DNA from: Blasia pusilla
Taxonomy: Eukaryota; Marchantiophyta; Marchantiopsida; Blasiales
Assembly: GCA_050084515.1 (NCBI GenBank)
Contig: CM114273.1
Span: 42,718,001-42,782,000, forward strand
Length of the DNA stretch: 64,000 nt
Direction: 5' to 3'
The translations under genes and the position numbers were made by a program. The notes under the pieces were generated by a model that did not search any database, was not told where the DNA came from, and was given only the letters and a program-made list of their open reading frames with translations. Positions 1 to 11,800 of this stretch are shown here, piece by piece; the first letter of the stretch is position 1, and each line of letters begins with the position of its first letter.

Positions 1-1650
1 AAGCTTACAGGAAGCTTGCACGGTGGGCTCTTATCTTACAGAGTATGACTTCCGGGTGGTACATAGACCTGGAGTTGCCAACCTTGATCTTGATGGGTTG
101 AGGAACCCATGTACTAGCCAAGAGGATACAATCGGGGCTAGATGGCATGGCGAGGTTGATGAGGAGATGGTGCCAGGTTGGCATGCATCCGCCTTTTATG
201 TTGGTTAGGTGGACTCTAGTATGGAGGACCACATGACATCTTACTCTAGTCGAGGGTAGATGGCCGCCTTGAGATCCTAAGGTTGGAGATGGTGGTACGG
301 ATCAGCGTGATATTCATGATGATGCGTTGGTGTTGGAGTTCCTACGGACCAGCAGGATGCCAAGCATAGTGAGTGCTAAGGAGCGAGACCGTGTTCTTCA
401 ACATGCTAAGAGGTATCAATTGGAGGGAACACATATTCTCCGTGTGTGGGAGGATGGTAGACTACGAGTAGTGCCACATTTGGCTCAGAGAGAGCGCATT
501 GTGCGACATGCCCATGAGGAGTTGGGACATTTTGGTGTAAAGCGTACGTATAGCTTACTCCTTGGCTAGTATTGGTGGCGTGGCATACATACTCAGGTGC
601 AGCAGTTGGTGTCACGTTGTATGGTTTGTGACCGGGTGAGGGCATCATTCAATGCCCCTACACCACAATTACACCCTTGCCTATTATGGGGTTGGGTTAC
701 CGTTGAGTGTGGACTTTTGGGACCGTTACCGTTGATTTACGACATCATCGATATGTGTTGGTGATGGTGGAGCACTTCTCCAAGTGGATTGAGTTGGTGG
801 CATTACCGGACAAGGCAAGTGAGGAACGGCGTATGCGTTTCTTGATAGAGTGCTTAGTCATTTTGGTGCACCACCGGTGAAGTCTTGACCGAGCCGAGTA
901 CTGAGTTTCAGGGTGAGTTTCAGGTCTTGTGTGACAAGGCATTGATTGATCATCGGACCACGTCTCGAGATCATCCGAGGCGGATGGTTTGGTTGAGCGT
1001 GTGGTTCAGCGGTGAAGAGGGCATTGCACAAGTATGGCCTCTGAAGGGCATCTTGAGACCAGGATATTCGATTGCCATGGTTAGCCATGGGGTATAGGTT
1101 CAGTCGCCAAGCATCCTTGGCTTCCTTCTCACCTTATTTTCTGTTATATGGCCGAGATCCAGACTTGCCAGCATCAATTCGTCGGGAGTCTAGTGAGGTG
1201 GTGAACCTTGATGACCTAGAGATGTGGATGAGGGTGTGTTCTCAGCGGGCGGAGCTCTTTCGGAGAGTTATGCCAACAACCTTTGAGAATCTTGCCATTG
1301 CTCAACACAGGGATACGTTGCGGTATGCAACCATTCGGAGTGGAGGTTATCGACAATCGATTCGTAGGTTCCATGTGGGGGACTATGTCTATTTGCAGCA
1401 GATTGCACCGACAACGTTGGATGTGACGGCAGGCCGCACTATTTTACGAGTGCGCGAGGTGTTAGCTTCTGGAGTTCTCATGTTGGAGGGTCGTGATGGA
1501 GTTGTTTGGAAGGACCATGTGCGTAATTGTGCGTCATGTCATCTTCCAAATGTGGATGGTACTGTTGACCCAAGCTTAGCTATGATACGTGCTAGCTTGA
1601 GGTGCATGTTGTGTGGGTCTGCTGTAACGCGGCCGTATGTTGGTGTGTGA
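1..1650 (+). pseudogene. Ty3/gypsy retrotransposon pol remnant (RNase H end and integrase)
   Basis: This is the tail of a Ty3/gypsy polyprotein with several breaks. Bases 23-208 encode the RNase H end (YDFRVVHRPGVANLDLDGL, a typical EYDF..xxHRPG..N..ADGLSR segment). Bases 327-640 encode the integrase zinc finger: HEELGHFGVKRT gives the two histidines, and after an in-frame TAG at 567-569 C-x2-C follows (SRCMVCD). The integrase core at about 690-1070 is frameshifted and hard to follow. Bases 1072-1580 encode the integrase end (SPYFLLYGRDPDLP) and a C-terminal chromatin-binding-like domain (FHVGDYVYLQQ). The element starts left of the window, so gag, protease and RT are not seen. The stops and frameshifts make it inactive. 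Family assignment is firm; lineage within Ty3/gypsy is not resolved. Confidence 0.85.
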
Positions 1651-1913
1651 TCGGTGTTCTAGGGGTTGGCACATGATGTGTTTGACTCCACGTATGGATG
1701 TTGTTCCTACTGGAAGGTGGGTTTGTCCTCGATGTACTTAGGAGAGGTAGATGACTTGATCTTTGCATGATATGGATTACACATGTGCGACTAACGATGG
1801 GGCAACCTAGCACCCGGTCTTCTGATTCGGGCACCCAAGAAGGTGTATAGCATGTAGTAGATGTATAGGGCTACCTAGGAGTTAGAGGGACCTAACGGCC
1901 AGTTAGAGGGGCG

Positions 1914-2498
1914 AGTTGTGGTACACTTGTGTTTGTGGATACTCTCGTCTATGTTATGTATGTATGTGAGTATGGTATGTCAGCGATGTATGTTGTATGA
2001 CGATGTGGATTCGCACAACAGCAGTTATGACCATACGGATTATGTCGTAGAGTATAGTGTGCTAGTAGAGGCCATTCCTTATGTAGGACCGTAGTGGCTT
2101 GGTAGAGATGCGGTTTCATACATAGGGTTGGGGGTTACTCAGTTGGGGTGACTTTCCAAAAGAGGGGCCCGCTCTTAGGTTGGAGGATATAAGGTGGAGT
2201 ACACTCAAAGAACAGTCAGTTCTTTGAGTTAAGTCTGTTGCGTTGGGAGTTAGCCTTGGTAGTGAGTAGAGCTCTTGGCTATGGTGTTTCTCGCAAGCTT
2301 CGACCTAGATTCTCCCATCGTGGAGTGGGTTTGGCTCGATTGTATGTGATTCTATACGTGTTTTATGACAGTAGGTCTTTCACGGATTTCAGTTGTGGTA
2401 CATTTGTGTTTGTGGATACTCTCGTCTATGTTATGTATGTATGTGAGTATGGTATGTCAGCGATGTATGTTGTATGACGATGTGGATTCGCACGACAG
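1914..2498 (+). repeat. LTR-like sequence with a 105-bp direct repeat and a hairpin
   Basis: Bases 1914-2018 and 2391-2497 are near-identical direct repeats starting at AGTTGTGGTACA, 477 bases apart. A purine run (TTAGAGGGGCGAG) lies just before the first copy, as a polypurine tract would before a 3' LTR. Between the copies are a TATA-like GGATATAAGG (about 2184-2193) and a perfect 11-bp hairpin (arms 2203-2213 and 2219-2229). The simplest reading is a 3' LTR of about 477 bp followed by the truncated start of a second LTR. An internal duplication is the alternative. Confidence 0.55.
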
Positions 2499-3755
2499 TG
2501 AAGTGATAGCGACAACCATAAATCAAGCATGAGCAAGAAATAAGGATGACAAATGAAGATGAACGTAGAAGGGAGGGGACGAGGGGTGAATGAAAAGAAT
2601 TTACATGTGGAGCGTACGCTACATGACAACATGTGAAACCCTAATGCCTACACAAGAAACCCTTATAGAAGCATAGATCTATTAAAAAAAAAAAAATAAA
2701 AAAATACTTTACTATATAAGTCTTGGTGCGGATCAAAACAAAGAGGAAGACCTGATCTTTGTTTCAATATATAACAAGGATTGACGAGATTGTACTAATC
2801 TTTCAAAACTTTGTATCATCAATTTAGAACTTGCTTCACTTCATTTTTGGAAACCCCTTTCCTAGACCCTTCTATTTTCCTTTTTATTAAAAAATAGAAT
2901 AAATTAGGAGAAAAGAATCCATAGAAATAGCAACCCCCATTTCAAATGCGTTAACACACTATATGATAAAATCGACTCACTCTAAACAAGAGAGGGGTAC
3001 CCTTTAATTGAAAGCATAGGACGTCTAGTGGAAGAAGGAGGACTCTACCTCTACCTTTCTCCTATAATTCAAACCCCTTTCTATTTAAGAGTCGCAACTA
3101 TTAATAACTTTCTTCTATCATCGAAAACTAATCCTTGTTAGCGACGTGGCAAATACGATAATTTAGAGAGGGCATGATCCAGTCCGCCCCATTTAAAAGT
3201 GTGCTGTTATTATAGGACTCCCTTTCTTCAAATAATAATACTACAGATGTATCCGACGAAAGGGAAGGGAAAGATCGGAGGATGTGCGGGATTCGAGAAG
3301 ACAGTCCAAATCGAGAGAGCCATGAACTGAAATGCGATCCGATCTCACATTTTCGTCCTGAGATCGGTCCAATGAGCATCTGGAGCTTGCGAGTGGTGAT
3401 GCCGCTGCACCAGAGAGCGAGTGACACAACCTCATGGGAGTGCTGGAGAAACTGCCGTTGCCGTTCGGGAATGGCAGCGGAATCCGAAAGGGGCTGCTGC
3501 CTAATTTAAGTGCAGCAGTGAATCGGATCTCAATCGAGCTCGGCGACTAGAGATCACTGAGCTGAAAGGACAAGACTAATTTAAGCTCAGTTCTCTCCAG
3601 AACTGGAATCGTAGACAGGATATGGATGATGCACCGCACGCGTCGTGGCTCTAATTTTGATCAGCGGTGGAGATCGTGAGCTTCGCTTGCTCTTGACGCC
3701 CTCTGGCGGAGCCTGAAATGCACGATGGCGATGTGAGCTGCGAGTCGTAGCTCCA
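2499..3755. other. No gene seen; AT-rich spacer and pectinesterase upstream region
   Basis: Only short unconvincing open frames are present. An A-rich stretch lies at 2683-2703. The last 600 bases become GC-richer and are the likely upstream region of the pectin methylesterase gene. Confidence 0.5.
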
Positions 3756-3760
3756 TACCC

Positions 3761-3768
3761 TATTTAAG
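3761..3768 (+). promoter_or_regulatory. TATA-like box of the pectin methylesterase gene
   Basis: TATTTAAG stands where GC-richer DNA gives way to the repeat-built leader. It would place transcription start near 3790-3800 and leave a leader of about 1.1 kb. The assignment rests on sequence and position only. Confidence 0.35.
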
Positions 3769-3884
3769 AGCTTAGGTGCCCAAGGAGCTTTCCCACTGCC
3801 TGATTTGCGATTCCAGTGCTCAGCAGTACACTCAGAGAAGGAAGAAGAAGAAGAAGAAGTGTTTGAAGGTTGCTAGTGAGAGAC

Positions 3885-4905
3885 CGTGGAAGAACTGTCG
3901 AGGGGAACGTAAGTTTAGGAGTTCTGAGGAGAAGCAGAAAAAGCAGGAGAAGAAGAAGTTCACGATTTCGATTGTGGAGAGAGAAAGATCCTGGAATGCT
4001 CAGCTTCCGAGGATTGATCGTCTGGAGGAACGTAATCTAAGTGAGCTTGAGCTTGAGGAGGAGGAGGAGGAGGAGAGGAAGCAGTTCAAGAATTCCAAGG
4101 TTGATAGAGAAATTCCCTCAAGCTAGAAGAGCTTAGCTTCCGAGGATTGATTGTCTGGAGGAACGTAAGTTAAGTGAGCTTGAGCTTGAGGAGGAGGAGG
4201 AGGAGGAGGAGAGGAAGCAGTTCAAGAATTCCAAGGTTGATAGAGAAATTTCCTCAAGCTAGAAGAGCTTAGCTTCCGAGGATTGATTGTCTGGAGGAAC
4301 GTTAGTTAAGTGAGCTTGAGGAGGAGGAGTAGTAGTTCAAAGAATTCGAAGGTTGATAGAGAAATTTCCTCAAGCTAGAAGAGCTTAGCTTCCGAGGATT
4401 GATTTTCTGGAGGAACGTTAGTTAAGTGAGCTTGAGGAGGAGGAGTAGTAGTTCAAGAATTCCAAGGTTGATAGAGAAATTCCCTCAAGCTAGAAAAGCT
4501 TAGCTCCCGAGGATTGATTGTCTAGAGAAACGTAAGTTAAGTGAGCTTGAGGAGGAGGAGGAGGAGGAGGAGGAGGAGAAGGAGGAGGACACGTTCAAGA
4601 AGTCCAAGGTTGAGAGAGAAATTCCCTCAGGCGAGAAGAGCTTAGCTTCCGAGGATTGATTGCCTGAAGGAACGTAAGTTAAGTGAGCTTGAGGAGGAGA
4701 AGGAGTTGAAGCAGTTTAAGAATTCCAACGTTGATTGAGAAATTCCCAAGGCTGGAAGAGCTCCACTTCGGAGGATTGATTGCTTATGAGGAACGTAAGT
4801 TAAGTGAGCTTGAAGAGAAGAAGAAGAATAAGAAGAAGAAGAGGGATTGGAAGGTTGCTAGACAGAGAATCTGTAAGAGCGTAGCTCCGAGAATCGAAGG
4901 TGGAG
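3885..4905 (+). repeat. Degenerate tandem repeat array in the pectinesterase leader
   Basis: About eight to nine copies of a 115-142-bp unit run head to tail. The block CTTAGCTTCCGAGGATTGAT recurs near 4002, 4135, 4271, 4387, 4502, 4644, 4765 and 4883. Each unit then has GGAACGTAAGTTAAGTGAGC, a variable GAG-triplet tract and AAGTTCAAGAATTCCAAGG. Most copies carry the splice-donor consensus GTAAGT (near 3911, 4166, 4533, 4675 and 4795); others have decayed forms. Read as codons, a unit gives a Glu/Lys-rich stretch such as LSELELEEEEEEERKQFK, but stops break the array, so a protein product is unlikely. It ends about 20 bases before the ATG. Confidence 0.85.
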
Positions 4906-4920
4906 TTTTAATTGAATACA

Positions 4921-7040
4921 ATGGAGACGGCGAAACGAGTGGTGCTGTGGGTCCTCCTTTTCACAGTTGCTGGAGGTGGCTCAGTGCGGTGCCAATCGAG
5001 TGGAACCAGAACCGCTGCGCCGTTTGATCTTTCAGCAGATGGTGCAGGATCGAATCACATTTTGGAATGGATCCAGGAAGTGCAGCGAAGGCATAAGGCT
5101 GCTGCAGAGTCTCGTGCAACAGCCGCAGGTCCTGTTGCGTCCCCTCCAACGAACGCGCAGGGTCCTTCGAGCTCCTCGTCTGCGGATATAATCATCGTCG
5201 ACCAAAAAGGCACAGGAAATTATTCTACGGTGCAAGAAGCCATCGACGCCGTTCCAGCGAACAATGAGAGAAGCGTGACAATTCTTGTTCGCCCAGGGGT
5301 TTACAGGTACTATTCTCGAGTCTCTAGACCTCATGGAATCGATTTCCAGCGCGCTTGGAATGTCAATGAATGCCCACAACTCTAGCTATTTCTAGACGTA
5401 CTGTCGTCATGGACATAAACGAGCGGCTCGAAAGTTTGACATGTACTAAAATCGTTGTAGTGCTCATTGATTCCACTGTCATGCTACTACGTCCAGAGCT
5501 CAGGAATTAAACCGATTCTGACGATCATTCGGAACTGTGTGCGTTGGACAGGGAGCAAGTGCACATACCTCGAAACAAGCCTCACATTATTCTCCGTGGA
5601 TCAGGAATGCTCAATACGAAGATCACGTACCACTTGAATTCACGGAGTGCTAATGGAACGTACCGAAGCGCGTCGGTATTTGTACGAGCTGACCACTTCA
5701 CCGCGGGTGACATCAGTTTTGAAGTAAGTTTGCAGGATATGGCTTCTTCCGTCACTTCAGCACTCCATAGCCTGTCAGTAAGACCGATCTCATGTCCATT
5801 GGAAGTTTGAATTGCAACGTTGGCATGAGCCTGGACCCGGTTGCTTGTAGATGTTCTCATGAAATTGTGATCGCTGTGTGCGCCCTTTCTGTTAGAGGAA
5901 GGGCTGCAAAGAAGCTCTAGCGGAAGACTGGTAGGAGGACGTCGTGCGCATTGCAGTTCTCAGGATTCTTACATGGACTTGCAGAATTCTGCTCCGGTGC
6001 CCGCTGCAGGGGCTGTGGGGATGCAAGCAGTCGCGCTACTCGTAGAAGGTGACAAGGCAGCTTTCTATCGTTGCGGATTCTATGGTCATCAGGACACTCT
6101 CTACGACAGGTCTGGCAGACACTACTTCGACCACTGCTACATCGAGGGATCAGTCGATTTCATATTCGGAAATGGCAGGTCTCTATATAAGGTGAACAGA
6201 CTGCATTCACTAGATACGTGTCCGAAAGTACACATCCGCATTCTAGTCAGATTCATTGCTCTCAATTACATCGGTAGGATTTTCAACCTCCTGCGTAGAA
6301 CTGAGTAGCAAGATCATGCTGTGTCGGAGTCGGATGGGAATATTGGACGCGCGAGGACTTACGTGGAACTGCGTGCAAGTGCAGAGTTGTGAGCTTCATT
6401 CAATAGCCAAGCATTTCGGAGCAGTTACAGCCCAGAAGAGGAACAGCGAAATTGATGACGGAGGGTACTCGTTTGTGGACTGTAACGTCACCGGCACCGG
6501 GAGGACGTATCTGGGCAGGGCGTGGGGAACGTACTCCCGAGTGGTGTTCGCCAAAAGCTCCATCACTGTGCGTCTGAACAGCCCACACTGGGCAAATTGG
6601 AACTCCCCCGCCAGAGAGAGGTAATTCATTCCCTACACCTCTCTCTCTCTCTCTCTCTCTCTTCAATGAGTCCTCCGTTCTTGAATCTTGAGTGCACTGC
6701 ACATGCTCCACCCGCTCGAGAATCGATCTCCGCACTGTTAACATCTGTACATGATTCATGTTCGTCGTCATATCACGCCAATTCGTGAGAGCACTGCATG
6801 GTAGGCGTTTGCAGCGACGTAGATTCAAATAGCCATGCTTCTGCTGCCTGCCTTCGCTTATGGACTAAACTCGTGCATTGCGGGGATTGCAGGACAGTAT
6901 TTTATGGGCAGTATAATTGCACTGGACTGGAGGATGAGACGGTTGAACATACTTGGTATCATGAACTCACACTCGATCAAGCGACTCCGTTCTTGACTGA
7001 CGATTTCATTGACGGCGAAGAATGGTTGCGGCCGATTTAG
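4921..7040 (+). CDS. Pectin methylesterase (pectinesterase), five exons, 382 aa
   Basis: Removes methyl esters from wall pectin. Exons 4921-5306, 5552-5723, 5985-6191, 6385-6620 and 6893-7040 join in frame to 1149 nt, with GT-AG introns. Residues 1-25 are a secretion signal (hydrophobic [11 protein letters not shown]). All five family signatures are present: GVYRE (126-130), QAVAL (200-204), GHQDTLY with the proton-donor Asp223, DFIFG with nucleophile Asp244, and LGRAW with Arg300. The family ending [10 protein letters not shown] and DGEEWL is intact. There is no N-terminal PMEI pro-domain, so it belongs with the pro-less, intron-rich plant enzymes such as PME53/PME68. The ATG at 4921 is chosen because the signal peptide starts there; the frame is open only 9 bases further upstream without another ATG. 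Intron 4 holds a CT repeat (6639-6662). Nothing suggests inactivity. Confidence 0.93.
6639..6662. repeat. (CT)n microsatellite in pectinesterase intron 4
   Basis: Uninterrupted CT dinucleotide tract just downstream of the exon 4 splice donor at 6621. Confidence 0.9.
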
Positions 7041-7882
7041 TTGGTCACCAACAATTGCCAAAGAACCAAACCAATTTTGAACTTGCTTTGATACTCCTAC
7101 TGGCTTTTCCCAATAATGTTTGGGGATGGCTTTGGAAAAGTGCATGCGGACCATGGTCTATTTGGCTCCTGAAACTCCTGGTCCTGCAAGTCGATCGATC
7201 GTCGGATTTGAGATTCAAATCGATCGAGGCAGCTTAGATATGACTTTCACAGCATTGCAGTCGATTATCAAGACCTCAGAACATACTCTGAAGAATGTGT
7301 AAGTAATCTTAGAAGAATTCGACGCCATTTCTACAAGAGTCGGGACAACATATCTGTCGAATGCGACTGCCATGACATCGATCCTGCTCGATTCCTGTTG
7401 CACTCCCGGGACCTTACGCGTGGACAAGATTAGAGGAGGAGTACCGGAAGGCAGATCTGTTGTGCGTGAATGCTGTGACATCAATGCTGCTTGGTTCATC
7501 ATGCAGTCCCGAGGCCTTAGCACACTTGCACAACATTCATCGCTGCACTATGCAGTCGGAGTTCCTGGTTCGACAATCTGCAGTAAACTGTACTGCGAAG
7601 ACTTTTGGGACTATACAGAAATCTTCTCTGTTTCTGAACAGTAGACTAGGTGCCATTGACTAAATTCGCGTCATCTGAACGCGAATTCGTTGCATCTCCC
7701 TGCAATCGCTATTCAGGTATGGATTGCTCTCTCATACGAGGATTGTACTTGAAGGGAATTCGGTATTGGAAACTCCCATGAATGAATGAAATGAAATGAA
7801 TGAAGGAAGAAAAGGTACCGCATTCGTTGCATCAATCCACCCGCACGTGTCAGCCATGTCACGTCCAAAATGAGTCATGGCA
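7041..7882. other. 3' flank of the pectinesterase gene, no gene seen
   Basis: No protein family was recognised in the short frames here. A poly(A) signal cannot be named with confidence. GAATGAAATGAAATGAATGAAGG (about 7783-7805) is a small direct-repeat tract. Confidence 0.4.
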
Positions 7883-8133
7883 GAGGCGATTCGTCATTCC
7901 CGATAGCTGAAGCGCAGTTTCGAAGAACTCGTCCCGAGTCCACCTCTGAAAGAATGGATCGCATGTCCGTAAGAACAACAAGTTCGCGCGCATGTAAACA
8001 CTGCAGTTCCATCGCCACACCGCTTCGTCGTTCCCGAAAGCTCCGAAGCGCAGTTACGACGCCGCTGCCTAAACGCTTTGTGGGAGGAACTCGTCCCGAC
8101 TCCACCTCTGAAAGAATGGTTCGCATGTCTGTA
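7883..8133 (+). repeat. Imperfect direct repeat, two copies
   Basis: 7883-7970 and 8024-8133 share TTCGTC.TTCCCGA.AGCT..., CGAAGCGCAGTT, ACTCGTCCCGA.TCCACC and CTGAAAGAATGG.TCGCATG. The second copy carries an extra stretch of about 25 bases. The pair sits immediately outside the left end of the Mutator-like element. Confidence 0.8.
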
Positions 8134-8178
8134 ATAAAACGTGTGCACCTAGTCCTTCCCCGCCAGCAATGTAGACTT

Positions 8179-8465
8179 GGGCTCAGCTAGTTCTGGCCCG
8201 TTCTTGCCTACACCGGCCCGCGAAGGCCATAGTTTGACCCGGAAACGCATTGAAGGCGCCTAGGCTGACGCCTACGTCGAGCTGGGTCGGGCCAGGGTTT
8301 CAGGGTCGGGTACCCCAGGTTGGGGGAGGTCAGGACGGACGGACGGAGGATAAGGAGGTCGTGGACGCCGTGGAGAGATGAACAGCGTCCGGAGACGGAC
8401 GGCGCGGTTTGGACGGTTCCCATCCCGTCCGTTGGAGGGACGGACTACGTCCGATTGCAGTGTGA
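8179..8465 (+). repeat. Left terminal inverted repeat of the MULE
   Basis: The reverse complement of 18950-19250 aligns here. From AAGGCCATAGTTTG (8223) through GAGCTGGGTCGGG (to about 8290) there are only a few mismatches in some 70 bases. Further in, blocks such as CCCATCCCGTCCGTTGGAGG and GGCGTCCGGAGAC-like segments are shared but partly rearranged. The outermost 40 bases are less similar. Confidence 0.88.
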
Positions 8466-8531
8466 CGGAACCTTGCAGACCGGTATTAGGGCGGGAATTA
8501 GGGGATTCGGGCATTTAGGAGAAATCGAACG

Positions 8532-8684
8532 GACGGATTAGCATTTCATTACGAGCGGATTACCCGACGGAACGGGCCAGAAGAAGAGCGGGAGAAACAC
8601 GGAACGAGGAAGGGCGCTTTGTATGCGAAGACCGTGATTAGCTCATTAAGAGCGGATTAGCATTTCATTACGAGCGGGTTTGCA
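8532..8684 (+). repeat. Subterminal direct repeats of the MULE
   Basis: GGATTAGCATTTCATTACGAGCGG occurs at about 8535 and again at about 8654, 119 bases apart, just inside the left inverted repeat. Short subterminal repeats of this sort are often transposase binding sites; that role is inferred. Confidence 0.7.
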
Positions 8685-8830
8685 CTTGATGAGTTCTAAC
8701 TTGATTGATTACGAGCTGCGGCCCGCAGATTACAAGCCGGATTAGGCGGATGGGGTCCACTCCGTAACTTTTTCATGTAAGAGATTATTTGCGTACGTGA
8801 GTATCATTTGCTAATTTGCATAAGTAGCTA

Positions 8831-11800
8831 TTGGTGCCACATTCAACCATGGTGAAAGATAGAAGCTTAGTTCGTCATCCAGGAAAACATGTCTATTATT
8901 ATGTGCACTATAATTTTGGTGTTCCATTTATGTACTGTCCGGTCTTGCCCAGGTCGAATGGACAGAATTCACACTTGAACCCAACACTTGAATTGGAGCC
9001 TGCACTTGAAGCCTGCACTTCAATCCCTGAATAGCTTATAGCCATGGTGAAATTCAAGAAATATTCAACTGCATTTGAATGTGTTGTTATCCAAAACCCT
9101 CTCCCTGGTCCTTTTTTGAGCGAGCACTTGATTTGGTATGGCAATAGAAAAGAGGCATGGATTCCTTCAGATAGGGTTGAAGACTTCATTCATGGTGAAG
9201 AACAAAGACCACATCTCCAGACCACATGTAGGAAAAGGAATACCGACAAATCAGGGAACATACATGTTACAGTTTGATACTGGTGTTCATATGGACTCCA
9301 AGATCATAAGAATACCGTCTGGACCTCTCTGCCAAGTGAGGTATTTGATTCAAACCTGCGCTGCAAAGGAGATAAGGGTAGTAGGCCAGAAAGCCAAAGT
9401 ACACGGCTTGGGCTGTCTCAGGGACGTGGATGCCAATTTCACTTTGTCGTTGTAACCTCAAAGGACCGCCCTGGGTGTTCTATGTTGAGGCATATGCATT
9501 CCAAGCATGTGGACAAGGCGGGCTGTATATGCCATGGGGACGTAGACAGGACTGCGGACATTGCAAATGCAATTGTTGCCCCGAAGTTGAGTTCTCATTG
9601 AAGGGATTTTGTTGAACGGTTATTGCGAGTGAACGTGAGCCCCTTAAATATCATGAAGGAGCATAGGAGATGGATCCGTGAACACATTCGCGATAATCCT
9701 AATCAGGAACAAGCTTGGGGCAGGGACGCTATGTTAAAACCACAAGATATCCTTAATATCAAGCATTCAATGCAAAGACACGAAGGGGGGTATGATGGAA
9801 CCGATGACGCCACTGCAATCCAACATTGGGTTGCAACTCATCTTGAAAATGTCACACACTATAGGGAGGCCATTTCAAGTTTAGGCCAACCTTTCAGCCT
9901 GGTCATTTCTACACCTTGGATGCTTCAGAATCTTTTGCATCTTGGTAACAGTGGAGCCATCTCCATGGATGCCACTCATGGCACAAACACATATGAGGTA
10001 ATTTCAAGGCCTTAGAAACCATAATGTCATTCTCTTAGAGGAGTATATAGGCTACATAAGTTTTGTGGTATCATTTGACAGTTGCTGCACGATCTGGCAG
10101 AAATGGTAACATTTGGAACGTTGTGTTCACTTTAATAGATATGTACATGAACAATCGGAATCATGAACACACTCTTTTTTATGTTCACAGTATCAGCTAT
10201 TCACATTGATGGGTTTTGACAAGTTTCAGAACGGATTACCTCTAGTATGGGCCATTTTACAGAGGCATCAACATCGGGATCTAGTGGATGCATTGGCCCA
10301 TATCAAGGATTGGGCAGATACATATGTGACGAGAGATTTTGCGTCGGTTGGTAGCCCCGGTTGGAAACCATCATGCTTCATAGTTGACGACTCCAAAGAG
10401 GAACAATCTGCAATCAGAGAAGTCTTCCCTGATGTTCCTATAGACCTGTGTCTATGGCATGTAAGGAAGAATTGGTTAAAGAAATTGCACCAACGAGTCC
10501 GTTGTCCAATTACAAAAGCATACATGAAAAGAGACTTGGGTGGTGTCATGTTCTCACGTGACGAAGGTATGTTCTATGCGAGTCAGTAATAGTAGTTTGT
10601 TTCATTGCTTCTCCACTATGTCCCAGCTATTCACATTGAAAGTGACAAAATCACTGAAATCTTTACAAAACTTAGAGATACAAAGTGGCCTAGTCTGTCC
10701 GTGCGCTCACAGAAGAGCTTCGATGGAACCTGAACTGAGAGATAACTCGATATACAAGAATGCGCTACCGCTGCGGCTCCCGACTATTTCACTACTCGGG
10801 AAACTAGGGTTTTTACCTATTTTTCTTCGTTTCTATTAATAGAAAAATTTTGATGCACCCGGACCCCCGCGACGCATCAATATAGGGTTAGATAAACCTA
10901 GTAACGCTACTCCTAAAACCACCTATGTCATATTACTATGACTCCTTCGACATCTAAGTCGGAACCATCAATGTAGGCTTCTCCTCATACAAGGGGGCCG
11001 ATCAGATTAATGGTGCTTAGAGAAGTGGATTTTGAGAATCCAACACAAAACCCACCAGGAAGCTCATATGGCTTGTGCACATCTTATGCGGGGAAGTAGA
11101 AGATTTCTTTTGGTACTTGGGATTTTTGAAACGAGAGGGTATGGTGAGGAATAAGGCAATCCAGAAAGTCATGCTCATGGCTATTAGAAGGGCAAATGAT
11201 ATCCCAGAGAACCATGTCACATTTCAATTGGTAGATGGGAGGATATGTGCAATGGTGAAGAGTTGCTCCAAGCCAGACTATTGGCATGATGTGGTTGACT
11301 ACTACCAGAAAGATGTTGCTTATACATACTCTCGTGCCAATTAAGGATTCACGTGCAAACATCAGGTGTGTTTCTTGCACCCCGGATTTGGTGATTATGC
11401 TATAGTCCCACGTGAAATCAAATAGTCCTATGTATGAAGTATGTCTTATTCCTGCACTAGATGTACAAGGATTTTACATGCAGCCTACTGAGACATTTTA
11501 AATTGTATCAGGTAAAGTGCTTATTGTTGAGTGGGCACTCCGAAGTAGAGTTGTTGTCTTTCCTTGGCACATGTTTTGGTAGCAAAGCCGGTGGGTTGGA
11601 AAACATGGTGCAAAGGCATGCACAAGAGCAACATGGAGACACACCAGTGGAATCAGAATTGTTTGACGATGTTGGTTATCCAAAAGGGGTGCAAGCTACT
11701 ACACCTACAATTGTATAACAAGCAACAACTCCGGAAGATGTTCGAGAGATGGTAGAAAAATGCTTGGCCACAACCATTGGAGTCCCATTGCGCAATGTTC

